From assembly GCF_040784935.1 (NCBI RefSeq), contig NZ_CP160680.1:7297802-7361801 (forward strand): DNA of 64,000 bases. The letters run 5' to 3'. This document shows positions 38,001 to 45,820 of this stretch, piece after piece. The notes under the pieces were generated by a model. It had not been told where the DNA came from, made no database searches, and saw only the letters and a list, made by a program, of their open reading frames with translations. The position numbers were made by a program, and so were the translations under genes. The number at the start of each line of letters is the position of its first letter. The stretch's first letter is position 1. The DNA comes from Lewinella sp. LCG006 (GTDB lineage: Bacteria > Bacteroidota > Bacteroidia > Chitinophagales > Saprospiraceae).

Positions 38001-39870
38001 GCCCGTTCGTACCCAAGGCATCAAGGTTGAGTAAATTTGCACTTCCTATTCCTGCCTGTTCTGCTGGGACACCATTGTTGTAGGTCTGGATTGCGAAAAC
38101 ATCCAATAAATCCAGACTTAATAAACCACTAGGAAAATTCACCACAAAGCCCGTTCTCAATCCGGCAGGATATTCTTGAAGCGTATCTCTAACTGAAATC
38201 AAACGGGTATTGCCTCCTAATAGACTCAAACTGAGCAGACTACTTTCTTCCGTAAAATTACTCAGGTCTCCATCAACCACATTATCGGCATCAACATTGC
38301 CACAGTTGGAACAAGAACCATTATCGTTGATGATCACGCCGGGGCCAACGATTGGGTCATTGCACTCAAGTGGCCCTTGGGATGTGAAATAAGCTATGGC
38401 TATTGTGTCAGCGCAGATTCCATTCGAAAGCTCAAACAAGTAAGTTCCTTCTGTATCTAATCCCGTAATAACTCCGGCAGCATCAATACTTGCAGCACTA
38501 GGATTTCCCATAACCGGCGACCAGGTTTCGCCGGCACCTGCTGGTGATAGGGTAAAGGTCGTAGCAGAAGTACACGCCGAGGCATCAATTCCTGCATTAA
38601 CCATACAGTCGTTATCACAAAAATCGGGGGTTCCATCACCATCGGCATCAAAATTATCGTCACCTCCCGCACATTGATCAACACAATCAGGAAAACCATC
38701 GCCATCCATATCAGGACGGACAAAACCGTAATATATACGGTAGGTGGTGGCCAAGCTTAGCACGCTCGAAATCGTAATTCTTACCTGATCAAAAGCTTGG
38801 GTCGTAGGAAAACTGATCAGGTTGATATTTCCTGTTAACACACCTACATTTGCTAATGAGTTACTCGCAACAAAAGTCTCCACCACACTACCATTATCAT
38901 AAGTCTGGATCGTAATACCTCCCAATACATCAAGAGACAATAAACCTAGTAAGCCAACTTGCTCAACGGCAAAGCCAACCTCATAATTGGCGGGGATATC
39001 TTCACCGATGTTGATATCGAGATAATTAGATTCTGCTAATAGAAAAACATCTGACGCAAAGTCTGTTGTATCCGCATTGGTAGTGTTAGAGAAGTTATTG
39101 AAACCCACCTCAACACAGCCTATTACAAAGAGCTCACAATTGGTGCTAGCGGAAGCCAGTGGATAATTAGCCGTGGTAAGGGCCGTAGCACAATTATAGT
39201 CACATCCATCTACCTCCTCATAAGCGTAATAAACGCGAAGCGCAGAAATCAGGCTGAGGTTAGCTATGCCCGTCAGTCGAAGCTCAACTTCATCAAAGGG
39301 CAGCGTCGTAAGAAAGTCCACTCTCCTCTTGCTTCCTGGTCCAGCAAGTAAAGCCAGAGAAATTGGCGAACCTCCGCCCCCAACCTGTGCTGTTTCTTGC
39401 AGTTGATTATTGAGGTAGGTACGAATTTCCAGATCATTCAACACATCTGCACCAATCAATCCACCTTCGGCGGAAACCACGAAACCGGTGCGCTGGCCCG
39501 CAGGGTAAGTATTATTGACATCTTTTACCGACACCAAAGAAACAGCACCCACCCCGATAAGATCAGTACCATTAAATGCAATAAAATTGGTTAGATCTCC
39601 ATCTACGATTACCTCTGAATCACTGGAGCCGGATAGAGCACTCACCAGACTACCCGCAAGCTGATCTACTACAACTCCTTTCCCCACGATGGGATCGTTA
39701 CAGCCTACAAGTGGAGGAGGTGGCATAATCAGACTAGAAGAAAAATTAGAAGTGGTTGGGTCTTCACTTGAAAAAAGTGCAGTAAAAGCAGGAGAAACCA
39801 GAAAAAAAAAGAGAATAAGATTAAATCTAACCAACAACAAAAGCCAAAGCTGTAATTGCCTAAGGTACAT
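32071..39870 (-). CDS. 2599-aa secreted protein with duplicated 1199-aa block, TSP3 and DUF11-like repeats
   Basis: ATG at 39870, hydrophobic signal (LLLLVRFNLILFFFLVSPAF). The protein has two copies of a 1199-residue block. Each block has a beta-rich segment opening VGCNDPIVGKGVVVDQ, thrombospondin type 3-like calcium repeats (DMDGDGFPDCVDQC, DADGDGTPDFCDNDC), a second beta segment opening ECNDPIVGPGVIIND, more TSP3 repeats (DSDGDGTPDCLDKC) and then DUF11-like units, three in the first block and two in the second. The last 265 residues (LVKLEVKVQLHGALLGS ... QTFIILEQLAQELTP) match the end of the 2210-aa protein, with two dockerin-like loops and no known T9SS signal. It is the first gene of the four-gene series, preceded by 727 bp of AT-rich non-coding DNA. 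Probably a calcium-stabilised extracellular protein; function unknown. Confidence 0.9.
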   Translation of the reverse strand: MYLRQLQLWLLLLVRFNLILFFFLVSPAFTALFSSEDPTTSNFSSSLIMPPPPLVGCNDPIVGKGVVVDQLAGSLVSALSGSSDSEVIVDGDLTNFIAFNGTDLIGVGAVSLVSVKDVNNTYPAGQRTGFVVSAEGGLIGADVLNDLEIRTYLNNQLQETAQVGGGGSPISLALLAGPGSKRRVDFLTTLPFDEVELRLTGIANLSLISALRVYYAYEEVDGCDYNCATALTTANYPLASASTNCELFVIGCVEVGFNNFSNTTNADTTDFASDVFLLAESNYLDINIGEDIPANYEVGFAVEQVGLLGLLSLDVLGGITIQTYDNGSVVETFVASNSLANVGVLTGNINLISFPTTQAFDQVRITISSVLSLATTYRIYYGFVRPDMDGDGFPDCVDQCAGGDDNFDADGDGTPDFCDNDCMVNAGIDASACTSATTFTLSPAGAGETWSPVMGNPSAASIDAAGVITGLDTEGTYLFELSNGICADTIAIAYFTSQGPLECNDPIVGPGVIINDNGSCSNCGNVDADNVVDGDLSNFTEESSLLSLSLLGGNTRLISVRDTLQEYPAGLRTGFVVNFPSGLLSLDLLDVFAIQTYNNGVPAEQAGIGSANLLNLDALGTNGQQRLSFVTTQPFDEVELIIQGGLASLDLLTTARIYYAFTEPTSCPDANTITDVTELCGVPLTASSDYCGGIVYERSGFSGVACVGCSVDSLSNLIDDDLTQPTTIDLLAAALGDVSLSVATTTVVDGGSIAGFAIGIASSLLDVGLLDNISLTTYLGGTPQETVVTSNPLVSASLLNNGSDITYLSFATTLDFDEVQITFDASLAAVSVLGGTISVYYAYVQADSDGDGTPDCLDKCCEGPDTLDADGDGLPDSCENLAIVKNGTFQDESGDGFAQVGETITYTFTVTNLGSEALTNLTVTDPLVTVSGGPLATLDGGASDNTTFTASYILTQADIDAGSVTNQALVMGTDINGNPAMDVSDDDSNFEDDATVTSLPQNTGIAIIKVGTFQDESGDGFAQVGETITYVFTVTNLGNVTLTNVTVTDPLVTVIGGPLATLAGGASDNTTFTASYVLTQADIDAGSVTNQATVMGTDINGDPVTDLSDDDDNLEDDATVTSLPQNPAIAMIKSGTFQDESGDGFTQVGETITYTFTVTNLGNVTLTNVTVTDPLVTVSGGPLVTLAAGASDNTTFTANYVLTQADIDAGSVMNQATVMSTNPNGDPVTDDSDDNDPLEDDPTVTSLPPSPPVVGCNDPIVGKGVVVDQLAGSLVSALSGSSDSDVIVDGDLTNFIAFNGTDLIGVGAVSLVSVKDVNNTYPAGQRTGFVVSAEGGLIGADVLNDLEIRTYLNNQLQETAQVGGEGSPISLALLAGPGSKRRVDFLTTLPFDEVELRLTGIANLSLISALRVYYAYEEVDGCDYNCATTLTTANYPMASASTNCELFVVSCLEDGFDNFSNTTNANTTDFASDVFLLAESNYLDIDIGEDIPANYEVGFAIEQVGLLGLLSLDVLGGITIQTYDNGSVVETFVANSSLANVGVLTGNINLISFPTTQAFDQVRITISSVLSLATTYRIYYGFVRPDTDGDSYPDCVDQCAGGDDNFDADGDGTPDFCDNDCMVNAGVDASACTSATTFTLSPAGAGETWSPVMGNPSAASIDAAGVITGLDMEGIYLFELSNGVCADTIAIAYFTSQGPLECNDPIVGPGVIINDNGSCSNCGNVDADNVVDGDLSNFTEESSLLSLSLLGGNTRLISVRDTLQEYPAGLRTGFVVNFPSGLLSLDLLDVFAIQTYNNGVPAEQAGIGSANLLNLDALGANGQQRLAFVTTQPFDEVELIIQGGLASLDLLTTARIYYAFTEPTSCLDANTITDIRDLCGTPLTTSSDYCGGIVYERSGFSGVACVGCSVDSLSNLIDDDLTQPTTIDLLAAALGDVSLSVATTSVVAGGSLAGYAIGIEPSLLDIGLLDNISLTTYLGGTPQETVLTSNPLVSVSLLNNGSEVTYLSFATTLDFDEVQITFDASLAAVSVLGGTISVYYAYVQADSDGDGTPDCLDKCCEGPDTLDADGDGLPDSCENIALIKNGTFQDESGDGFAQVGETITYTFTVTNLGSEALTNLTVTDPLVTVSGGPLATLAGGASDNTTFTASYILTQADIDAGSVTNQALVMGTDINGNPVMDVSDDNDNFEDDPTVTPLPQNPEIAIIKVGTFQDESGDGFAQVGETITYMFTVTNLGNVTLTNVTVTDPLVTVSGGPLATLAVGASDNTTFTASYVLTQADIDAGSVTNQATVTSSNPNGDPVTDVSDDNDPLEDDPTVTLLSPPLVKLEVKVQLHGALLGSTDGLMRDDLRARGMLPSTEPYTALAAFTHVGAGGGETVADPGTVFADLGDNSIVDWVFVELRSSSNPVMVVETRAGLLQKDGDVVDVDGVSSLCFTQSTPGDYHVAVRHRNHLGTMTANAITLTSSGVEVNFMDTNLDLWNNQPSFDNREQIVVNGQYALWSGNTLSDDRVVFAGQLNDKDPIFNQIDSAPGNFFKIQTYILPGYNLTDVNLDGDTIYAGQRNDVDPIFNNVDGHPANFFKIQTFIILEQLAQELTP
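32920..39720. repeat. Tandem 3597-bp internal duplication
   Basis: About 39720-36120 and 36120-32920 are near-identical in long runs at a constant offset of 3597 bp (1199 codons), for example 34613 against 38210 and 35800 against 39397. The copies differ by scattered substitutions and by one DUF11-like unit. Confidence 0.9.
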
Positions 39871-40597
39871 ATTGTATTATTTTCATGTGATTAAAACACC
39901 CCTTTAAACCTAAACATAAGGGAGCTACTACGCTTTGCAACAAAGCGCACTAAAACTTAAACCTAACTGTAAATCAAAAAAAATAGAATTACTTTTCATC
40001 AGTGTACAAAACACCGATAAAACACGTAAACAACTAGACCTTATTCATCTACTTCAATACCTGGAAAGTCCATGTTTAGGCAAGGACAAAAAACAGTCCG
40101 TTAATGCATAAAAAAGCACTAACGACCAAGTATCGAAAAAACTCATAAAGAGTGATTTACGACAACCAAACTTGTTTTGAATCAGTGTATGTGTTGTTCG
40201 ACTAAACGGTAGATAAACACTAGACGCAAGTACCTAAGTACTCTACTTGAAATATAAATATTTATTGAATAAGCACATTTGACACAAACCCAAAGTGCTT
40301 CCATTACAATAATTGAACGCTAACAAGAAGCTAGCAAGAAATGTGTTGTTCAATTAAGGGTTTCTTTAGAGATCAGTTCATAATGATCGTAATACTATTA
40401 CAAATATATACTATATACACATGTGACGCAAGGGGTAAGGTAAAAAAATTAGATATTTAATTTTAAAACAAGACGCCACTCAACAACAGACAGTCTTAAA
40501 TAAAAACGATGCACTTGTATTTTACACTCAAACAAATAAAAATGAAACTTTTCTCATAAATCGATATCAAAATATCGTTTTCCCTAAAAAACGCTGA
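39871..40597. other. AT-rich regulatory region upstream of the surface-protein cluster
   Basis: 727 bp without a coding frame or RNA gene that I can support. It must hold the promoter of the 32071-39870 gene and the 3' end of the gene at 40598. Two similar phrases (GTTGTTCGACTAAACGG near 40193 and GTTGTTCAATTAAGGG near 40344) may be degenerate direct repeats. Confidence 0.4.
40401..40431 (-). promoter_or_regulatory. Candidate Bacteroidota promoter for the surface-protein cluster
   Basis: On the minus strand TTG (40431-40429), 20 nt, then TATATTTG (40408-40401) matches the TTTG-N19-TAnnTTTG pattern. It would leave a leader of about 525 nt before the ATG at 39870, which is long, so confidence is low. 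Confidence 0.3.
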
Positions 40598-41494
40598 CTA
40601 TCGCAACAACCCAACAATACTCCCCTGATTGACTATCTTTAGTCCATAACGGGCAAAGACAAACAGCTGAGATAATATAAAAGCACCAATGATGGTACTC
40701 AAAGAAGAGATTTCGAAAAGGCCTGTAAGGAAATAATTCACCGCAAACAGCAGCAATAAGATGCCAATATTAAGTAGATAAAGAGGATAAGCTTTTGGGA
40801 ACCTGCGAATCAGAAACCGGCCAGCCTCTCCTATCGGTGACCAGATAAAACGATGATCATTTTTCACCAGATACACTTTAGCATAATCCTGCCACATCAT
40901 AGGTACTGCTGCTACCAATACATAAAGCGGCACCAACCACCGCAAGGAGGAAGTAATGATACCTTCACTATCCAGCGCCTTCGGCGATAAGCCTTTTGTT
41001 ACTTGCATATAGAGCAACCCAAAGATCACAAGCACCAGCAGATGCACCACCAGGAAGAAGAGAGAAAGGCGTAGCATTCTCCAAAAATACCGAGCACTAC
41101 TGCTCCAAAACATAGGGCGCTGGTCTTGGCTAGGCTGTTCCCACAATACCTTTACTATTCCTCCGACAAAAAACACCAACAGCAGGTATTGCACTGCAAG
41201 TAAGAGTAAAGACTGGTTAAGCATCGGTGTAAAACCCGATCCATAATTCTGCATAAAGTCGTTGAGAAAAGTGTAGTCAAAGCCCTTTACCAAGTCTTTT
41301 ATCATTAGTGATTTGCCAGCTTCGGCCGCCAGTAAACTCCGAACGGGGATTGCAGCTAGTAAAGCCAAAACCAAGGTTGTGGCCCAGAGCAGCAGGCTCA
41401 TCCACCATTGCCTACAGGCAGCAGAGATGCCTTGTTTTAGCGCGGCAAATACACTTTGGGAAGAAGCGTTGCTGGCAGTGTCTAAATTTGTCAA
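40598..41494 (-). CDS. Integral membrane protein of unknown function
   Basis: 298 aa begun at a TTG (41494); no in-frame ATG precedes the first membrane helix. About six hydrophobic segments are visible (for example LLLWATTLVLALLAAIPV near residue 35, LLLLAVQYLLLVFFVGG near 97, LYLLNIGILLLLFAVNYFLTGLF near 238). Basic loops such as RFPKAYP lie between them. No catalytic motif or named family is recognised. It begins 32 bp after the stop of the M1 peptidase gene on the same strand and is probably its operon partner, perhaps translated from the same mRNA. An inner-membrane location is expected. Confidence 0.7.
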   Translation of the reverse strand: MTNLDTASNASSQSVFAALKQGISAACRQWWMSLLLWATTLVLALLAAIPVRSLLAAEAGKSLMIKDLVKGFDYTFLNDFMQNYGSGFTPMLNQSLLLLAVQYLLLVFFVGGIVKVLWEQPSQDQRPMFWSSSARYFWRMLRLSLFFLVVHLLVLVIFGLLYMQVTKGLSPKALDSEGIITSSLRWLVPLYVLVAAVPMMWQDYAKVYLVKNDHRFIWSPIGEAGRFLIRRFPKAYPLYLLNIGILLLLFAVNYFLTGLFEISSLSTIIGAFILSQLFVFARYGLKIVNQGSIVGLLR

Positions 41495-41526
41495 AATAAG
41501 TTTAGTTTATCTTTCGCTGATACTGT

Positions 41527-43530
41527 TTACACCAACGTGGCCATACTCACCATGGTCGCCTGCAACCAGGTGAGTACGGCAGTAAAGTAACGTAAAATTC
41601 CGGTCTGCTCTGGTTCCAATGTCTTGCTATTGTTGATCAGGTTAATATCTAGCGGTACTTTTCCAGCCGGGTCAATTTCCACACTTATTATCTTGCGCGT
41701 ACCAGTGTACGTCCACTCCATACTACGGCTCCGCCCATCCCATTGCTCTATTAATTCTTCTCCATCGTCAAAAACGATCTTCACTTCTTGGGGTACGACA
41801 AAAGCTTCATTGCGAAAAACAATAGCTTGTGCTTCGTACAGCACTTGGTCCTTATTCATTTCACTTATACAATCTTCGGTATTGTCGAAAAAGCCTACGG
41901 CAGCGGTTATTTCTTTGTTTACAATGTCGTGTACCTCGTAGTCACAAGCGGCTGTTCCGTAGATGAGTTGTTCTAAAAAATCGGCAATTTCCTGCTGCTT
42001 TTCCTCACCAAGCGTTTCTCCCACCACTATTAGTGCCTCCTCTACAAAAGCATGTCGACTAGGGTGTTTAAACTTCCATTGCTCAAAATAGCGCTGCATG
42101 ATTTTTTGCATTACCAGCTCCCCTACCAATCCTTCCAAAGTGCGCAGCCCAACTGCTGCTTTTCCGTAGACAATCTGTGCGTAGCTCCCATGCTCGAAAT
42201 GCCAACCAAAATCACTCAGGGGGTTTACCTTGATATTGTCGGCAGCAAGAAAACGACCACGCCGTAATTCCTCCGAGCCTACATTCATGGTCATATAGGG
42301 CCAGGAAAGTGTACCTTCTGGGTAATACTTGTCCAGAATTTTCGCTTCAAAATAAGAAGTAAACCCTTCATCCAACCAGGGTTCTTCCTGCTCGTTGGTC
42401 GCCAACATTTGCATAAAATACTGGTGAGTCAGCTCGTGAATCACCAAGGTCTCAGTGGTCTTTATGCCTGCGGGAAGACTGCAAAGCGTAGGTGCAGTGA
42501 TCAGGGTGGGGTATTCCATTGCGCCGGAATTGAGCCCATAAAACGGTGGACTCACAATCGTCAGCGTTGGATAGGGATACGGAGCTAGATAATTTGCAAA
42601 AAAGTCTAAGGTATGTTTTGCAGCACCTAAAAAGCGATCCTGGTTGCACTGGTGCTCTGGCCTGATAAGTAAACTGATTTTTGTATCTCGCCACTGGTCC
42701 TCCACAACGACAAAACCAGGGTGCGCTGTCCAGGCAAAATCGATAACGTCTTCCGCCAAGTAATGGTGGATAGTGCGATCTTCTTCATCTTTTTTGTCCA
42801 CCAAAAAACCACTCGCTCCTACTATATGGTCGCGGGGTACATTAAGTTTCACATCATACACTCCAAACTCTCCAAAGTATTCCGTCGCTGGATGGTATTG
42901 GTGGCAATTCCAATGACCTGCTTTCGCAAAACGCGTACCCGCAGGTTCGTATACACCAAGCTTAGGAAACCATTGCACCATGAAAAAGTAATCTTTGCTG
43001 TAACCCGTTCGGATCATCAAAGGGGGGATTTGTGATTCCCATTCCATTTCCAGGGTATAAGTACCATAAGGCATCACCGGTACCTCCAGTGTCAAATCGA
43101 GTACTGTATCATCATTGGTATTATCGTTATCTGGCTGTACGTAGCGCATTCTGCCGGTAAGGTCATTGCGTTGCTCATCCAACACCTTGGTCACTTCTAT
43201 CCAGCTCCAAACACACTGATCTATCTCCTCTTGATCCTTGGTTCTTGGTATCCGGCCACTCTCCGTGAAGAAGTCTGTCTTATTGTTTTTCCATGCATTA
43301 TAATACATGTGGAAACGCATATTTCGAATCGTATCTGACGAAGGATTTGTAAAAACCAGCGTTTGCTTTGCGTTGACTTTCTTTGCCTCTACATCCAGAT
43401 ACACCTCCATCTCATAACTAGCCGTACGAGGCGACAGCGGCGTAGCAAAAGACTGCGCCCAGGCCTGCCCTCCTGGCATCCAGCACCAAAGAATCCCCAA
43501 AATAAAAACACTTCTAATCATCATCACCAT
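41527..43530 (-). CDS. M1-family zinc metallopeptidase, exported
   Basis: 667 aa from the ATG at 43530; further ATGs two and three codons in are equally possible. A signal peptide (IRSVFILGILWCWMPGGQAWAQ) indicates export to periplasm or surface. The gluzincin signature is complete: HELTH at residues 365-369 and the third zinc ligand E388 in WLDEGFTSYFE, with the expected spacing. GAMEY at 336-340 is the counterpart of the GxMEN exopeptidase motif and is one residue off consensus. An N-terminal beta domain (residues 30-270) and a C-terminal helical part complete the M1 layout. It should cleave N-terminal residues from peptides. A C-terminal hydrophobic stretch (LQATMVSMATLV) is short. It is divergent from the gene at 43664 and heads a two-gene operon with the membrane protein at 40598. 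Confidence 0.9.
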   Translation of the reverse strand: MVMMIRSVFILGILWCWMPGGQAWAQSFATPLSPRTASYEMEVYLDVEAKKVNAKQTLVFTNPSSDTIRNMRFHMYYNAWKNNKTDFFTESGRIPRTKDQEEIDQCVWSWIEVTKVLDEQRNDLTGRMRYVQPDNDNTNDDTVLDLTLEVPVMPYGTYTLEMEWESQIPPLMIRTGYSKDYFFMVQWFPKLGVYEPAGTRFAKAGHWNCHQYHPATEYFGEFGVYDVKLNVPRDHIVGASGFLVDKKDEEDRTIHHYLAEDVIDFAWTAHPGFVVVEDQWRDTKISLLIRPEHQCNQDRFLGAAKHTLDFFANYLAPYPYPTLTIVSPPFYGLNSGAMEYPTLITAPTLCSLPAGIKTTETLVIHELTHQYFMQMLATNEQEEPWLDEGFTSYFEAKILDKYYPEGTLSWPYMTMNVGSEELRRGRFLAADNIKVNPLSDFGWHFEHGSYAQIVYGKAAVGLRTLEGLVGELVMQKIMQRYFEQWKFKHPSRHAFVEEALIVVGETLGEEKQQEIADFLEQLIYGTAACDYEVHDIVNKEITAAVGFFDNTEDCISEMNKDQVLYEAQAIVFRNEAFVVPQEVKIVFDDGEELIEQWDGRSRSMEWTYTGTRKIISVEIDPAGKVPLDINLINNSKTLEPEQTGILRYFTAVLTWLQATMVSMATLV

Positions 43531-43609
43531 TTATCTAAGTACCTCTATTATAAAAAACCACTCTCTACTCTTAGCAAAAATAATAAATCCCACTAAGCCC
43601 AATAAAGTT

Positions 43610-43640
43610 TTTGTGTAGCCCCACTTGGCCTGTATCTTTG
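43610..43640 (+). promoter_or_regulatory. Bacteroidota-type promoter for the 43664 gene
   Basis: TTTG (43610-43613), exactly 19 nt, then TATCTTTG (43633-43640) fits the -33/-7 consensus. Transcription would begin near 43647, giving a leader of roughly 17 nt before the ATG. Confidence 0.65.
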
Positions 43641-43663
43641 GTCATCATTAGTCCTCGTTTACT

Positions 43664-45769
43664 ATGCTGCGTTTATTACTAACTCTTGCTGTGGGCCTGC
43701 TAGCCTTCTTTCTTTCTGCGCAAACCGACAGCTTACCGCCTGACCCTACGCCAGATCTGAGTGAGCAGCGCCTCGAAGACCTCCTCCAAGATGCCGAAGA
43801 AGAAAGTGATTTCGACCTTAATACTATCTTTGAAGACCTCGCTATCTACCGCGAAAATCCTATCAATCTCAACACTGCAAGTGAGGAAGACCTCAGAGAC
43901 TTAGGCCTTCTAAGCGATGTCCAAATCAGTAACCTGCTCAACTACCGCGAACAGCTCGGCGGTTTCATCGCCATCTACGAACTCCAAGCCATCCCTGGCC
44001 TTGACCTCGAAACCATTCGGCGAATCCTCCCTTTTGTAGGATTGCGCAAAGAAGTAGATGACTTTCAAGCTTCCTTCAAAGAAATGTTTACGACCGGCGA
44101 CAACGAGCTATACATGCGCTGGAACCGTATACTGGAACAACAGCGCGGCTTTACGCCCTTACCCGAACGTCCTGACAGCACCCCCTATCTTGGCGATCCC
44201 AACCAGCTTTATCTGCGCTATCGTCATACCTACAGCAACCGCTTAAGCTATGGCTTCACGGCTGAAAAGGATCGGGGCGAAGAATTTTTTCGTGGTAGCA
44301 ACAAGAAAGGTTTTGATTATTACAGTGCTCACGTTTTCCTCAAAGACTACAACCGCACCGTCAAAGCAGTAGCGCTGGGTGATTACAGTGCCAATTTTGG
44401 CCAAGGGCTCATTCTTTTCACTGGCTTTGGCTACGGCAAGAGTACCCTCGTCACCAGTGTTCGCCGAGGAGGGCGCCCACTTCGGCAATACACCTCCGTC
44501 AATGAGGCCAACTTCCTCCGTGGTGCGGCAACCACGCTCAAGCTGAGTGATCAACTAGAATTTACTGCACTCATTTCACAAAGAAATAGAGATGGTAACC
44601 TACTGATTATCAATGACAGTATCGATATAGAACTACAAGGTTCTTTTACTGAATTTTCTTCCTTACAACTCAGCGGCCTCCATCGTACGGCCAGTGAAAT
44701 TGAAGATCGCAATACCATTGGTTATTTCACCACTGGGGGATCTCTCAAGTGGCAAGCCAACAAAGGCCACGTAGCGTTCAACGGAATCCATCACCGTTTA
44801 GACAAGGCCCTCACGCTTGCTCCTAGAATCTACAATCGCTATTACTTCCAGGGAGATCAGCTCACTAATCTCAGTCTCGACTACAGCTATCGTTGGCGAA
44901 ACCTTACTTTCTTTGGCGAAACTGCGGCCAGCGATAACAGTGCCATCGCTACGATCAATGGCCTGCTCACGACCCTTGACCAAAAAGTAAATCTGGCCAT
45001 TGTTCACCGCGCCTATCCCCGCGATTTTCAAGCGCTACTCGGTAATCCTTTTGGTGAAACGACTGGTGGACGTAACGAAAATGGCCTTTATTTCGGTATC
45101 GAGGTATTCCCCAGCAAACACTGGATCATTAATGCTTATTATGATGCCTGGCAACATCCTTGGCTCCGTTCAACAGTCGATGCACCGTCCACTGGCCATG
45201 AATACCGCTTACGACTCACCTATTTCCTCAAACGCAAACTTGATGTTTACGTCGAATTACGTGATGAAACCAAAGAAGTCAATGTCAGGCTGCTAGATAA
45301 CCAAATCGATGCCGTATTGCCGCAACGCCGCCTACAAATGCGCCTGCACTGCGCTTACCAGATCAACAAAGCACTGGAGTATCGTAGTCGCATCGACTGG
45401 GGCACCACCGATAATCCTGTCAACAACAAACAATCAGGCTTTGCTATTTACCAGGATCTCCTCTATAGCCCTATCGGCTTTCCCCTTAGCTTTACCAGTC
45501 GTATTGCCTTGTTTGATACGGATGGTTACCAGGTTCGATTTTACAACTACGAAAACGGCTTACTTTACAACTTCCGCATTCCTGCCTACTATAACCAGGG
45601 CAGTCGCTTTTACCTCAACCTCCGCTACAAAGGTATCCGCAACATGACCATTGAAGCCCGCTATGCGCGCCTCTTCTGGGCCAATTCCGCCACCATCGGT
45701 AGCGGACTCGAAAGCACCGGACAGCCTACCCGTACCGAACTCGCAGCGCAAATAAAAATAAAATTTTAG
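43664..45769 (+). CDS. Helix-hairpin-helix domain joined to an outer-membrane beta-barrel-like protein
   Basis: 701 aa. Signal peptide MLRLLLTLAVGLLAFFLSAQ. Residues about 65-150 contain ComEA-like tandem helix-hairpin-helix motifs (INLNTASEEDLRDLGLLSD; FIAIYELQAIPGLDLETIRR). From about residue 165 to the end it is a long run of alternating aromatic beta strands (LYLRYRHTYSNRLSYGF; RFYLNLRYKGIRNMTIEARYARLFW) ending LAAQIKIKF, as in outer-membrane barrels. This combination is known in Bacteroidota as an uncharacterised helix-hairpin-helix protein. Exported HhH domains in other bacteria bind DNA during uptake, so a DNA-related surface role is possible but unproven. A consensus promoter lies just upstream and a bidirectional terminator follows. 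Confidence 0.85.
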   Translation: MLRLLLTLAVGLLAFFLSAQTDSLPPDPTPDLSEQRLEDLLQDAEEESDFDLNTIFEDLAIYRENPINLNTASEEDLRDLGLLSDVQISNLLNYREQLGGFIAIYELQAIPGLDLETIRRILPFVGLRKEVDDFQASFKEMFTTGDNELYMRWNRILEQQRGFTPLPERPDSTPYLGDPNQLYLRYRHTYSNRLSYGFTAEKDRGEEFFRGSNKKGFDYYSAHVFLKDYNRTVKAVALGDYSANFGQGLILFTGFGYGKSTLVTSVRRGGRPLRQYTSVNEANFLRGAATTLKLSDQLEFTALISQRNRDGNLLIINDSIDIELQGSFTEFSSLQLSGLHRTASEIEDRNTIGYFTTGGSLKWQANKGHVAFNGIHHRLDKALTLAPRIYNRYYFQGDQLTNLSLDYSYRWRNLTFFGETAASDNSAIATINGLLTTLDQKVNLAIVHRAYPRDFQALLGNPFGETTGGRNENGLYFGIEVFPSKHWIINAYYDAWQHPWLRSTVDAPSTGHEYRLRLTYFLKRKLDVYVELRDETKEVNVRLLDNQIDAVLPQRRLQMRLHCAYQINKALEYRSRIDWGTTDNPVNNKQSGFAIYQDLLYSPIGFPLSFTSRIALFDTDGYQVRFYNYENGLLYNFRIPAYYNQGSRFYLNLRYKGIRNMTIEARYARLFWANSATIGSGLESTGQPTRTELAAQIKIKF

Positions 45770-45784
45770 CGTAGGGGCTGGCTT

Positions 45785-45819
45785 AGCTGGACTTTCGGCA
45801 AAATGCTGAAAGTCCAGCT
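45785..45819. terminator. Bidirectional terminator between convergent genes
   Basis: AGCTGGACTTTC (45785-45796) pairs with GAAAGTCCAGCT (45808-45819), with inner GCA/TGC. It separates the plus-strand gene ending at 45769 from the minus-strand gene ending at 45821. On the plus strand it is followed by CTTACTTCTTTT. Confidence 0.8.
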
Positions 45820-45820
45820 C

